Assembly (NCBI RefSeq): GCF_006335125.1
Contig: NZ_VDMO01000011.1
Span: 96,490-160,489 of the forward strand
Length of the DNA stretch: 64,000 bases
Direction of reading: 5' to 3'
From: Deinococcus radiopugnans ATCC 19172
GTDB taxonomy: Bacteria; Deinococcota; Deinococci; Deinococcales; Deinococcaceae
A program made the position numbers and the translations under genes. Shown in pieces: positions 19,969-27,752 of the stretch. Under the pieces are notes generated by a model that was not told where the DNA came from, did not search any database, and saw only the letters and a list, made by a program, of their open reading frames with translations. Numbering within the stretch: the first letter of the stretch is position 1; each line of letters starts with the position of its first letter.

Positions 19969-21069
19969 GTGCGCCTGGAGTCCCTCTCAACTTTGAATTA
20001 CCGCAACCTCGCGCCGTGCACGCTGCGCTTCGGGGCAGGGGTGACCGGCGTGTTCGGCGAGAACGGGGCGGGCAAGACCAACCTGCTGGAGGCCATCTAC
20101 CTGGCCCTGACCGGGCAGACGGATGTGGGCCGCCTGGAACAGCTGGTGCAGTCCGGCGAGAGCGAGGCCTACGTGCGCGCCGATCTGGAATCGGGAGGCA
20201 GCCTCAGCGTGCAGGAGGTGGGCCTGGGGCGCGGGCGGCGGCAGCTGAAGGTGGACGGCGTGCGCGTGCGCGCGGGTGACCTGCCGCGGGGCAGCGCGGT
20301 ATGGATTCGCCCGGAGGATTCCGAACTGGTCTTCGGCTCGCCCACGCTGCGCCGGGCCTATCTGGACTCGCTGCTGTCGCGCCTGAGCGCCCGCTACGGC
20401 CAGCAACTGGGCCGCTACGAGCGCACGGTCTCACAGCGCAACGCGGCCCTCAAGGGCGGCGAGGCGTGGGCCATGGCGGTGTGGGACGACGCGCTGGTGA
20501 AACTGGGCACCGAGATCATCACCTTCCGCCGCCGCGCCCTGACCCGACTGGGTGAGCTGGCCACCGACGCCAACGCCGCGCTGGGCAGCCGCAAGACGCT
20601 GGAACTGAAACTGCTGGAAACCACCACGCCCGAGACCTACGCCGCCGATCTGACGGGCCGCCGCGCCGAGGAGCTGGCCCGCGGCTCCACCGTGTCGGGG
20701 CCGCACCGCGACGATCTGGTGCTGACGCTGGGCGGGTTTTCGGCGAGCGAGTATGCCAGCCGGGGCGAGGGGCGCACAGTGGCGCTGGCCCTGCGCCGCG
20801 CCGAACTGGAACTGCTGGCCGAACGCTTTGGTGAACAGCCTGTCCTTCTGATCGACGATTTCAGCGCGGAGCTGGACCCCGGCCGCCGCGCCTTCCTGCT
20901 GGAACTGGCGGCTGGCGTGCCGCAGGCCATCGTGACCGGCACCGAGCGCCCCCCCGGCGCGGCGGCACAGTACTGGGCGCAGTCGGGGCGCTTCACGCCA
21001 CTGGACCCCCTGGACGGGCCACTGGACATGAAACCGGAAAAAAAAGCTGAACTGGAGGAGGTGCACTGA
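19969..21069 (+). CDS. recF: DNA replication and repair protein RecF
   Basis: A 366-residue SMC-like ATPase. It shows YRNL near residue 11, Walker A GENGAGKTN (30-38), the DSLLSRL helix region, the STVSGPHRDDL motif near residue 243, and a C-terminal LLIDDFSAELD Walker B. RecF with RecO and RecR loads RecA at gaps; this pathway carries much of the recombination in Deinococcus, which lacks RecBC. The stop codon overlaps the ATG of the next gene by one base (TGATG). Confidence 0.97.
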   Translation: MRLESLSTLNYRNLAPCTLRFGAGVTGVFGENGAGKTNLLEAIYLALTGQTDVGRLEQLVQSGESEAYVRADLESGGSLSVQEVGLGRGRRQLKVDGVRVRAGDLPRGSAVWIRPEDSELVFGSPTLRRAYLDSLLSRLSARYGQQLGRYERTVSQRNAALKGGEAWAMAVWDDALVKLGTEIITFRRRALTRLGELATDANAALGSRKTLELKLLETTTPETYAADLTGRRAEELARGSTVSGPHRDDLVLTLGGFSASEYASRGEGRTVALALRRAELELLAERFGEQPVLLIDDFSAELDPGRRAFLLELAAGVPQAIVTGTERPPGAAAQYWAQSGRFTPLDPLDGPLDMKPEKKAELEEVH

Positions 21070-21956
21070 TGTCCTGGGACCGTTACAACCGGGACCGTTA
21101 CAACCGGGGCCGCCGTCTGAGCGGGCCGCGCGGCCTGGGCGAGCTGATGGGCGCGACGCTGGGCACGGCGCGCATTGCCAAGGGGATCGGGCGGGCGCGG
21201 GCGATTCTGGCGTGGCCGGGAGCGGTGGGACCGGACATCGCGCGCATCACCCGCCCCCGCACCCAGCAGGGCAGCGTGCTGTTCGTGGACGTGCGCGACA
21301 GCGCCGCCGCCCACCACCTGAGCATGCAGCGCCATCATTTCCTGAAGGCCCTGAACGCCCTGCTGCCCGACGCGCCCCTCAGCGACATCCGCTTCAGCGT
21401 GGGCAGCGTGCGCGAGCCGGTGATGGCCCCCGTGCCGCCGCCTTTGCCCGCCCCGGACCGCGCCCGCGCCCGCGAACTGGTGCGGGAAGTGAACGAGGAC
21501 CTGCGCCCCGCCGCCCTGCGCGCCGCCGAGGCGATCACCCGTTCGCGGCGCTGGCGCGAGGAACAGGGCTGGCGGCCTTGCCCGGTGTGCGGCGAGGCCA
21601 GCCAGGAGCAGCCGTGCCGCGCCTGCGCGCTGACCCTGCAAGACCCCAACGTCCGCCGCGCGGCCCGGACGTTAATGGGGCAGCCCGAACACCTGACCGA
21701 TCTGCCTGAAACCCTGGGCGACAGCGGCGCGAATGCGGCCCGTTACCTGGCCATGCAGCGGCTGGAGGAGCAACTGGACCTGCTGGCCCTGGAATGCGTC
21801 CGCAGCGGCCAGGAGGACGGTTACCGCGAGTTCCTGGCGCAGCAGGCGGGCATGTACCTCTCGCTGTACCTGCGCCGCCCACGGGCGGACCTGAAGCGTT
21901 CGGACCGCGCCCTGCTCCCCGAGCGGGCACGCAACGTGCTGAGTGCCGGGCGCTGA
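21069..21956 (+). CDS. dciA: DciA-type (DUF721) helicase-loader homologue with zinc-ribbon
   Basis: A 295-residue protein. Residues 20-115 match the DUF721/DciA fold (GLGELMGATLGTARIAKGIG, then WPGAVGPDIARITRP and a beta strand GSVLFVDVRDSAAAHHLSMQ). DciA loads the replicative helicase in bacteria without DnaC/DnaI. An added C-terminal half contains a probable zinc ribbon, CPVC (171-174) and CRAC (183-186), followed by a helical tail. It starts on the last base of recF and has GGAGGAGG upstream, so the two are co-translated. The recF-DUF721 order is also known from Actinobacteria near dnaA, dnaN and gyrB. The zinc-ribbon extension is unusual for the family. Confidence 0.85.
   Translation: MSWDRYNRDRYNRGRRLSGPRGLGELMGATLGTARIAKGIGRARAILAWPGAVGPDIARITRPRTQQGSVLFVDVRDSAAAHHLSMQRHHFLKALNALLPDAPLSDIRFSVGSVREPVMAPVPPPLPAPDRARARELVREVNEDLRPAALRAAEAITRSRRWREEQGWRPCPVCGEASQEQPCRACALTLQDPNVRRAARTLMGQPEHLTDLPETLGDSGANAARYLAMQRLEEQLDLLALECVRSGQEDGYREFLAQQAGMYLSLYLRRPRADLKRSDRALLPERARNVLSAGR
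21076..21105 (+). repeat. Two perfect 15-bp tandem copies at the dciA 5' end
   Basis: GGGACCGTTACAACC is repeated twice in frame, giving the peptide DRYNRDRYNRG at residues 4-14. Copy-number change would keep the frame. Confidence 0.85.
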
Positions 21957-22025
21957 GAAACCGGAACAGGGGCAGCGGGCCACCGTATTTCTGTCGGCTG
22001 GGCCTGACTGTGGCCGGCGCGGCGG

Positions 22026-22031
22026 TATCGT
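22026..22031 (+). promoter_or_regulatory. Leaderless -10 box (TATCGT) of moaB
   Basis: TATCGT lies 6 nt before ATG 22038. Confidence 0.55.
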
Positions 22032-22037
22032 GGCCCT

Positions 22038-22748
22038 ATGACGGACCCCTCCCGCCCCCCTGGACCGCCCGGTGACGCTGGGACGGACCACGCGGCCCAG
22101 CAGCCCTCGTCCCAACAACACCGCGCCGCCGCGCCGCGCCGCGTCCGGGTGGCCGTCCTGACCATCAGCGACACGCGCACGCCCGACACCGACACCAGCG
22201 GGCAGTACCTGCTGGCCGAGCTGCGGGCGGCAGGCCATGAGACCGTGCAATACCGGGTGGTCCGGGACGACGCCGTGGAGATCCGCACGGCACTGGTGCA
22301 GTTCGTGCGCGAGGCGACGGTGGTGTTGTCCTCCGGAGGCACCGGCCTGACCGGGCGCGACGTGACCGTGCCGGTGGTGGAGTCCATGATCACCAAGCCC
22401 ATTCCCGGCTTTGGCGAGCTGTTCCGGATGCTCAGTTACCGCGAGGTGGGCGGCGCGGCCATGCTGTCGCGGGCGCTGGGCGGGCTGTGTCGGGGCTCGG
22501 CCATCTTTGCCATGCCCGGCAGCCTGAACGCCGTCAAAACCGCCTGGGAAGGCATCCTGCGCGACGAGATCGGGCACCTGGCCTTTGAGATCGAGCGCCA
22601 CGGGCAGCCGGGTGTGGTGGCGGCAGGACCGGCGGCCCCCAGCGTGCCGGTCCCGCCAGCGTCACAGGAGGCCGCGCCACAGCCGGGAGAGCCGGGCGGC
22701 TCCCCGGTCCGGCTGGGACGGCACGGCAAGGAAGAGCCGCCCACATAA
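22038..22748 (+). CDS. moaB: Molybdenum cofactor biosynthesis protein MoaB
   Basis: A 236-residue protein with a 160-residue MoaB/Mog core between disordered ends. The core shows [20 protein letters not shown] (residues 36-55), the molybdopterin-binding [15 protein letters not shown] (about 95-109) and [17 protein letters not shown]. MoaB-type proteins adenylate molybdopterin or help insert molybdenum. The C-terminal 50 residues are Pro/Gly-rich and absent from most relatives. No other molybdenum cofactor genes are nearby. Confidence 0.92.
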   Translation: MTDPSRPPGPPGDAGTDHAAQQPSSQQHRAAAPRRVRVAVLTISDTRTPDTDTSGQYLLAELRAAGHETVQYRVVRDDAVEIRTALVQFVREATVVLSSGGTGLTGRDVTVPVVESMITKPIPGFGELFRMLSYREVGGAAMLSRALGGLCRGSAIFAMPGSLNAVKTAWEGILRDEIGHLAFEIERHGQPGVVAAGPAAPSVPVPPASQEAAPQPGEPGGSPVRLGRHGKEEPPT

Positions 22749-22871
22749 CGCGCGTGGGCGCCTGGTCAAGCTCCCCGGTCATCTTCTGCCGATCTTCCAA
22801 TCCGTCCCGCCCGCGGGCGATACTTTGAGCCGGGTTGGCCGCGGTCCGGGCCAGCCACGAGGAGACGAGAC

Positions 22872-23723
22872 GTGCGAGAGTTGGAGGTTTTACGGGCTGG
22901 ACTGAATGGCTCCGAGCTGGGCGGCTTCGGCGCGCTGCTGGACCTGACCCCGCTGACCGAGATCACGGGGCCGTACGCCTTGGTGCTGGGCCTCATCGCG
23001 CTGTACTGGCTGCTGCGGGTGGGGCGCGAGGCCCGGCTGGGCTACCTGCCCGGTGTGGCGTGGTGGGCGGTGCCGGGACTGGCACTGCTGCTGCTGACCC
23101 CCACCCTGGACGTGCCCGCCCTGTTCGGCCTGGGCGCGGCGGCGTTGCTGCTGGCCGAGTTCTGGCCGCTGCCGTACCGCCGCGCCCCCAGACGTCCGTC
23201 GCCCGCGTGGCCGCTGGTGTCGGTGCTGATCGGCGTGGCGCTGGCCTTCAGCATCCTGCAGGTCCAGCGCCCCGAGCCGCTGGCCTTCGTGGCGGCCCTG
23301 TGCGCGTTGCTGGCCGGCATGGCGGGGTTGCTGGGCGCGGCGCTGTACCCGGCGCGGGGCGCGGCTCCAAAAGCCTCCGCCACGCTGAACTTTCAGACGC
23401 GCTGGCACCGCACGGTGACCCCCGAGTGGCCGGATCTGAGCGTGACCCTCAGCGAGCAGGGCGCGCATCTGAAGAACATCTCGCCGCGCCCGGTGCGGCT
23501 GGCGGGCTGGTCCCCCGCCGGCATCAACGCGTGGTTCCGGGTGCGCGGCCCCGACGGCGAGGTGCTGTCTGAACTGCGCGTCGGGCAGGAGGCGCTGTTG
23601 CCGGTGGGCGAGCGCGACAGTGGCGTGCGCGTGTGGTACGGCCCCGACAAGTCGCCCGAGGCCCACCTGTTCCGCGCCGACTGGACTCCGGTGGGCCGCG
23701 CCGAGCAGCGCGTGCTGAACTGA
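22872..23723 (+). CDS. Uncharacterised membrane protein
   Basis: A 283-residue protein whose first 160 residues hold about five membrane segments ([53 protein letters not shown]). The last 110 residues are a soluble beta-rich domain ([20 protein letters not shown], then [16 protein letters not shown]). The start is GTG 22872 with GAGGAG 7 nt upstream. A TACTTT box at 22821-22826 could serve as -10 with a normal leader. No family was recognised. Confidence 0.75.
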   Translation: MRELEVLRAGLNGSELGGFGALLDLTPLTEITGPYALVLGLIALYWLLRVGREARLGYLPGVAWWAVPGLALLLLTPTLDVPALFGLGAAALLLAEFWPLPYRRAPRRPSPAWPLVSVLIGVALAFSILQVQRPEPLAFVAALCALLAGMAGLLGAALYPARGAAPKASATLNFQTRWHRTVTPEWPDLSVTLSEQGAHLKNISPRPVRLAGWSPAGINAWFRVRGPDGEVLSELRVGQEALLPVGERDSGVRVWYGPDKSPEAHLFRADWTPVGRAEQRVLN

Positions 23724-23772
23724 GGTCGTCCGGCGCCCGCCCGCCTCTCACGCCGCCCGCAGACAGTCGGGA

Positions 23773-23778
23773 TAGGCT
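23773..23778 (+). promoter_or_regulatory. Probable -10 box (TAGGCT) of truD
   Basis: TAGGCT lies 10 nt before GTG 23789, the longest such spacing in the window. No ribosome site is seen. Confidence 0.45.
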
Positions 23779-23788
23779 GGGCAGCATC

Positions 23789-24862
23789 GTGAGTCTGGTG
23801 TTTGAATGGGCGGCGCTGCGGGCGTTGACGGAAGACGGGGGCACCGGCGGAACGCTGCGGGGGGTGCCGCAGGATTTCCGGGTGGAGGAGGTGCCGGCCT
23901 ACCCGCTATCGGGCGAGGGCGATCACCTGTACCTGCACCTGGAAAAGACCGGGCACACCACCGCCCACGTGCTGCGCGAACTGGGCACCCAGCTGGGCGT
24001 GCGTGACCGCGACATCGGCGTGGCAGGCCTGAAAGACCGGCACGCGGTGACCACCCAGTGGATCAGCGTGCCCGCCAAGTACGAGCGGCGGCTGGGTGAG
24101 TTCGCCGTGGACGGCGTGCGGATTCTGGACACCACCCGGCACGGCAACAAGCTGGGCATGGGCCACCTGCGCGGCAACCGGTTCGTGGTGCGCGTGCGGG
24201 ACGCGGCGGGCGGCGCGGCGCAGGCCGGGGCCACCCTGCACACGCTGAGCGCCCACGGCGTGCCCAACTATTTCGGCCCGCAACGCTTCGGTCTGGGCGG
24301 CCTGAACGCCGAGGAAGGGCTGCGCGTGCTGCGCGGCGAATCGCGCCTGCGTGACCCGCGCGTGCGCCGCTTCCTGATCTCCAGCGTGCAGAGCGCGGTG
24401 TTCAACGCTTTTCTCAGCCTGCGTCTGGAACGCGGCGTGTTCGCATCGCTGCTGGCGGGCGATATGGCGAAGAAGCACGACACGGGCGGCGTCTTTCTGG
24501 TGGAGGACGCCGCCGCCGAGTCGCCGCGCGCCGAACGCGGCGAAGTCAGCGCCACCGGCACGCTGTTCGGCAAGAAAACCAAACCGCTGACCCTGGACGC
24601 CGGGGCGCTGGAAGCCGAGGCGCTGGCATTGTTTGACCTGAGCCCTGCCGTCTTTGCCTCGCGGCGTGGGGATCGCCGCCTGACCCGCGTGTTCCCCGAA
24701 GAGGCCAGCGTGACCCCACACGACGACGGCTACACCCTGGCCTTCACCCTGCCCAAGGGCAGTTTCGCCACCAGCGTCCTGCGTGAGGTGATGAAGACCG
24801 AAGTGGACACCGCCGAGCCAGAGGACGCCGAGGGCACGGACGACGTGGGGGAAGCGGAATGA
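23789..24862 (+). CDS. truD: tRNA pseudouridine(13) synthase
   Basis: A 357-residue TruD-family enzyme. The signature [15 protein letters not shown] (residues 77-91) contains catalytic Asp83. Other family blocks are [17 protein letters not shown], the NYFGPQRFG segment and [12 protein letters not shown] near the C terminus. It isomerises U13 in tRNA-Glu to pseudouridine. The start is taken as GTG 23789 ([10 protein letters not shown]); the longer upstream frame overlaps the preceding gene. It overlaps the next gene by 4 bp (ATGA). The acidic tail after residue 338 is not part of the catalytic fold. Confidence 0.95.
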   Translation: MSLVFEWAALRALTEDGGTGGTLRGVPQDFRVEEVPAYPLSGEGDHLYLHLEKTGHTTAHVLRELGTQLGVRDRDIGVAGLKDRHAVTTQWISVPAKYERRLGEFAVDGVRILDTTRHGNKLGMGHLRGNRFVVRVRDAAGGAAQAGATLHTLSAHGVPNYFGPQRFGLGGLNAEEGLRVLRGESRLRDPRVRRFLISSVQSAVFNAFLSLRLERGVFASLLAGDMAKKHDTGGVFLVEDAAAESPRAERGEVSATGTLFGKKTKPLTLDAGALEAEALALFDLSPAVFASRRGDRRLTRVFPEEASVTPHDDGYTLAFTLPKGSFATSVLREVMKTEVDTAEPEDAEGTDDVGEAE

Positions 24863-25236
24863 GGCTCAAAGCAGCGGTGCTGGCGGCCCTGGTGCTGTGG
24901 CCGGGTGCGGTGGCCCAGAATCCTGCCGGGCTCAGCGCCGATCTGAAGCTGATGCCCAGTTACGGCGGCGCCCTGCTGGCGGGCCGGATCAAGGCCTCCC
25001 GCCCCGATGAGTTGATGGGGGTGTGGAGCAGCCTGGGCCGCGCCCGACTGATGAAATGCGCCCCCCGCTGCGAGGTCGTCCCGTCCCTGCCGATCAGCGG
25101 CAACCTGATCCTCAGCGGCAGCTCGGGCTACCGGGTGGTGCTGGGCGGCGACTTCAAGCCCGGTCAGAAGGTCAGCGTCGTGCTGCGCTTCCGTCAGGGC
25201 GTGGTGTTGAACCACACCGCCATCGTGGGCCGCTAG
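24859..25236 (+). CDS. Exported PCu(A)C-like protein lacking copper ligands
   Basis: A 125-residue protein with signal peptide [19 protein letters not shown]. The mature part follows the order of PCu(A)C copper chaperones: [25 protein letters not shown], then [19 protein letters not shown] and [15 protein letters not shown]. The His and Met ligands expected in family members (after the GV.S strand and in the final HxM) are not present, so copper binding by the usual site is unlikely. It overlaps truD by 4 bp. Family placement is by pattern only. Confidence 0.6.
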   Translation: MRLKAAVLAALVLWPGAVAQNPAGLSADLKLMPSYGGALLAGRIKASRPDELMGVWSSLGRARLMKCAPRCEVVPSLPISGNLILSGSSGYRVVLGGDFKPGQKVSVVLRFRQGVVLNHTAIVGR

Positions 25237-25241
25237 GCGCG

Positions 25242-25673
25242 GTGGATGGGGCGCTGCGCGCGGCGTTCCTGTCGGCCAGTTACGGCACAAAGGATGAGCG
25301 CTTTCGCCTCGCCGCCGAATCCTCTGCCGCCGCGCCGCCCTGGGCCGCTGGAACGTGGGCCACCGTCACCGCCTGGAATCCGGGTGGAGAACTGCAATCG
25401 GAGGCCGCCAACATGCGGGCCGAGCGCGAGTTGCTGGCATTGATCGGCTCCCGGCCCCACCTGATCGGCGTCAACGGTGAAGGCGAGTGGGCCGAACCGT
25501 CCGTCATTCTGCCCGGCTTTCGCCTGCGCCAGTCGGCAGAATTAGGGCGGACATTCGGGCAGGCCGCCGTCCTCTCTGGCGTGGGCCGCAGGGTGGCGCT
25601 GGTGTGGCTGGAAGCCGATGGTCTGCGTGTGGAGCGGTTCTGGGTGCGGCTTCTCTCAGTCTCGGCATCATGA
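25242..25673 (+). CDS. DUF3293-type protein
   Basis: A 143-residue soluble protein from GTG 25242. It has the block FLSASYGTKDERFRLAAE near the N terminus and WATVTAWNPGGELQSEAAN (about residues 46-64), followed by AERELLALIG. These match the layout of the DUF3293 family, whose function is unknown. It lies 5 nt after the PCu(A)C-like gene in the truD cluster and is probably co-transcribed. A longer open frame upstream is a shadow of the preceding gene. Confidence 0.65.
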   Translation: MDGALRAAFLSASYGTKDERFRLAAESSAAAPPWAAGTWATVTAWNPGGELQSEAANMRAERELLALIGSRPHLIGVNGEGEWAEPSVILPGFRLRQSAELGRTFGQAAVLSGVGRRVALVWLEADGLRVERFWVRLLSVSAS

Positions 25674-25717
25674 GTCGGGTCACGTTGCGCCAGAATGACG
25701 GCGCGGAGAATCCGGCC

Positions 25718-25900
25718 ATGAGTCCCCGTATCCGCCGATATCTTTTGCGCTCGTTGCCCTTGCTGCTTTTAGTCCTTGTCCTCTCGTGGGGCGTTGACCG
25801 AATCTGGGGCCATTACAGCCCCTGGTACGGTTTTTTCTCCTGGCTCTCCGTTTTTGGTCTGCAGTGGGCCATTCGCACGGAGCCGAACCGGCGCAACTAA
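25718..25900 (+). CDS. Small membrane protein
   Basis: A 60-residue protein with an Arg-rich start (MSPRIRRYLLRS), one strong membrane helix (LPLLLLVLVLSW) and a Trp-rich second hydrophobic stretch (YGFFSWLSVFGLQWAI). GGAGA lies 8 nt before ATG 25718; an in-frame ATG at 25670 is an alternative. No function can be given. Confidence 0.5.
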   Translation: MSPRIRRYLLRSLPLLLLVLVLSWGVDRIWGHYSPWYGFFSWLSVFGLQWAIRTEPNRRN

Positions 25901-26089
25901 ATTCCCCTTTGCCGTGCCCCATCTTCCAAACCGCCCTGCCGCCACGCGTTAAGCTGCTCTGTTGCTGCGGGGCGGCCTTTGTTTGGGCTGCCCCCGAATC
26001 ACCGCCTCCAATGTCAAATGTTCCTCAAGTGGACTGGGGGCGGTCATGACACGCCAGCCCTTACGCTGAGGGCCACAGGAGGGCGAATG

Positions 26090-26569
26090 ATGACCACTCA
26101 GACCCTGAACATCACAAATAAAACGCTGGGGCCGGACGCTTCCGGTCAGCTCAGCGCCGAGGACGCGCAGCGCGTGGCCGAATTTCTGCACACGCATCTG
26201 GACGAGTACGGCGACGCCCTGGCAGACATTCAGGCCTGCCTCGCCTACGCCCGCGAGCGTGGCGGCAGTGTCACCTACGCCGAGGAAGTGTCTATCGAAG
26301 GGGGCAGCGAACTGCTGGGCGCGGTGATCACCAACCGCACCGGCATGGGCGGTTTTATCCCCGAAAATATCCTGGTGTACATCGCCGTCCACGGCAAGAC
26401 GCGCGGACGCGGGCTGGGCCAGCAGCTGATGGAGACGGTGCTGGCAAACGTGGAGGGAGATGTCGCCCTGCACGTCGAGCCTCACAACCCGGCCAAGAAG
26501 CTGTACGAGCGGCTGGGCTTCACCAACAAGTACCTCGAAATGCGGCTGACCCGCTCGGGAGGGGAGTGA
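26090..26569 (+). CDS. GNAT-family acetyltransferase
   Basis: A 159-residue N-acetyltransferase. The acetyl-CoA loop reads KTRGRGLGQQLMETVL (about residues 104-119) after the strand NILVYIAVHG, and NPAKKLYERLGF gives the typical C-terminal block. AGGAGG (26078-26083) is 6 nt before ATG 26090; ATG 26087 is in frame but only 3 nt away. The stop codon is directly followed by the racemase ATG, so the two enzymes are one unit and probably act on the same amino acid. Confidence 0.85.
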   Translation: MTTQTLNITNKTLGPDASGQLSAEDAQRVAEFLHTHLDEYGDALADIQACLAYARERGGSVTYAEEVSIEGGSELLGAVITNRTGMGGFIPENILVYIAVHGKTRGRGLGQQLMETVLANVEGDVALHVEPHNPAKKLYERLGFTNKYLEMRLTRSGGE

Positions 26570-27688
26570 ATGGCCTACCTGACGCTGAACCGCCCCAAAT
26601 TGCAGGCCAATTTCGACTTTCTGGAAACCCTGTTCGGTGAGCACCACATTGACTGGGGCATCACCACCAAGCTGCTGTGCGGCAACAAACTGTTCCTGAA
26701 CGAGGTGATCCGTCTGGGCCGCTTGGAACTGCTGGACTCGCGCATCAGCAACCTGCGGGCGATCAAGGAACTGAGTCCAGAGGCGCAGACGGTCTACATC
26801 AAACCGCCCGCCTCCGCGCTGATCGAAGACCTCGTGACCTGGGCGGACGTGAGCTTCAACACCGAGCTGGAAACCATCCGCGCCATCTCCGCCGAGGCGG
26901 TGCGGCAGAACAAGCAACACCTGATCATCATCATGATCGAGATGGGCGACTTGCGCGAGGGGGTGCTGCGCGAGGACATCGAGGCGTTCTACGAGCAGGT
27001 GTTCCGGCTGCCCAACATCAAGATCATCGGCATCGGCACCAACCTGAATTGCCTGAACGGCGTGATGCCCAGCGAGGACAAGCTGATTCAATTGGGCCTG
27101 TACAAGAAGATCATCGAGCTGAAGAACGGCGTGGACATCCGCTGGGTCAGCGCGGGCACCACGGTCACGATTCCGCTGCTGATGGCGGGCGGGCTGCCGC
27201 AGGCCATCAACCACTTCCGCATCGGCGAGGCGCTGTTCTTCGGGCAGGATCTGGTGGCAGAAGGCACCTTCGCCGGCATGCACGACGACGTGCTGGAGCT
27301 GCACGCGCAGGTCATCGAGCTGGCCGAGAAGCCCACCACGCCGTCGGGCACGCTGGGCAAGAACCCCTTTGGCGTCACCGCCGAGGCCGAGAACAGCGGC
27401 GGCACCAGCCACCGCGCGATTCTGGACGTGGGCTACCTGGACATCTCGCCGCAGTACCTGGAGCCGGTGGACGAACGCCTGGAGGTGATCGGCGGCAGCA
27501 GCGACATGCTGGTGCTGAACGTGGGCGAGAACGAGGCCGGGCTGAAGGTGGGCAGTTACGTCAAGTTCCGCCTGAAGTACATGGGCGCGCTGCACCTGAT
27601 GAACTCGGCGTACATCGACAAGTTCGTGCTGGACGAATCGGGCGAGCAGCTTGCCGAACGGCCCGAAGGGGAGCTGGTGGGCGGCTGA
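26570..27688 (+). CDS. Alanine racemase-fold enzyme, ornithine-racemase-like
   Basis: A 372-residue PLP-dependent, fold-type III enzyme. The PLP lysine is probably Lys34 in WGITTKLLCGNK. The block IKIIGIGTNLNCLNGVMPSEDKL (about residues 146-168) is characteristic of ornithine-racemase-type proteins rather than classical alanine racemase. VSAGTTVTIPLLM and HFRIGEALFFG complete the barrel. It should interconvert L and D forms of an amino acid, possibly ornithine, a residue of Deinococcus peptidoglycan; the substrate is inference. It directly follows the GNAT gene. Confidence 0.85.
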   Translation: MAYLTLNRPKLQANFDFLETLFGEHHIDWGITTKLLCGNKLFLNEVIRLGRLELLDSRISNLRAIKELSPEAQTVYIKPPASALIEDLVTWADVSFNTELETIRAISAEAVRQNKQHLIIIMIEMGDLREGVLREDIEAFYEQVFRLPNIKIIGIGTNLNCLNGVMPSEDKLIQLGLYKKIIELKNGVDIRWVSAGTTVTIPLLMAGGLPQAINHFRIGEALFFGQDLVAEGTFAGMHDDVLELHAQVIELAEKPTTPSGTLGKNPFGVTAEAENSGGTSHRAILDVGYLDISPQYLEPVDERLEVIGGSSDMLVLNVGENEAGLKVGSYVKFRLKYMGALHLMNSAYIDKFVLDESGEQLAERPEGELVGG

Positions 27689-27738
27689 CCCCAGCCGGCG
27701 CAACCCTCAACCTCGCTTTTCGCGCCGCCCAGACCCCG

Positions 27739-27744
27739 TATTCT
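27739..27744 (+). promoter_or_regulatory. Leaderless -10 box (TATTCT) of the HelD-like gene
   Basis: TATTCT lies 8 nt before ATG 27753. Confidence 0.55.
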
Positions 27745-27752
27745 GGGCGGCG

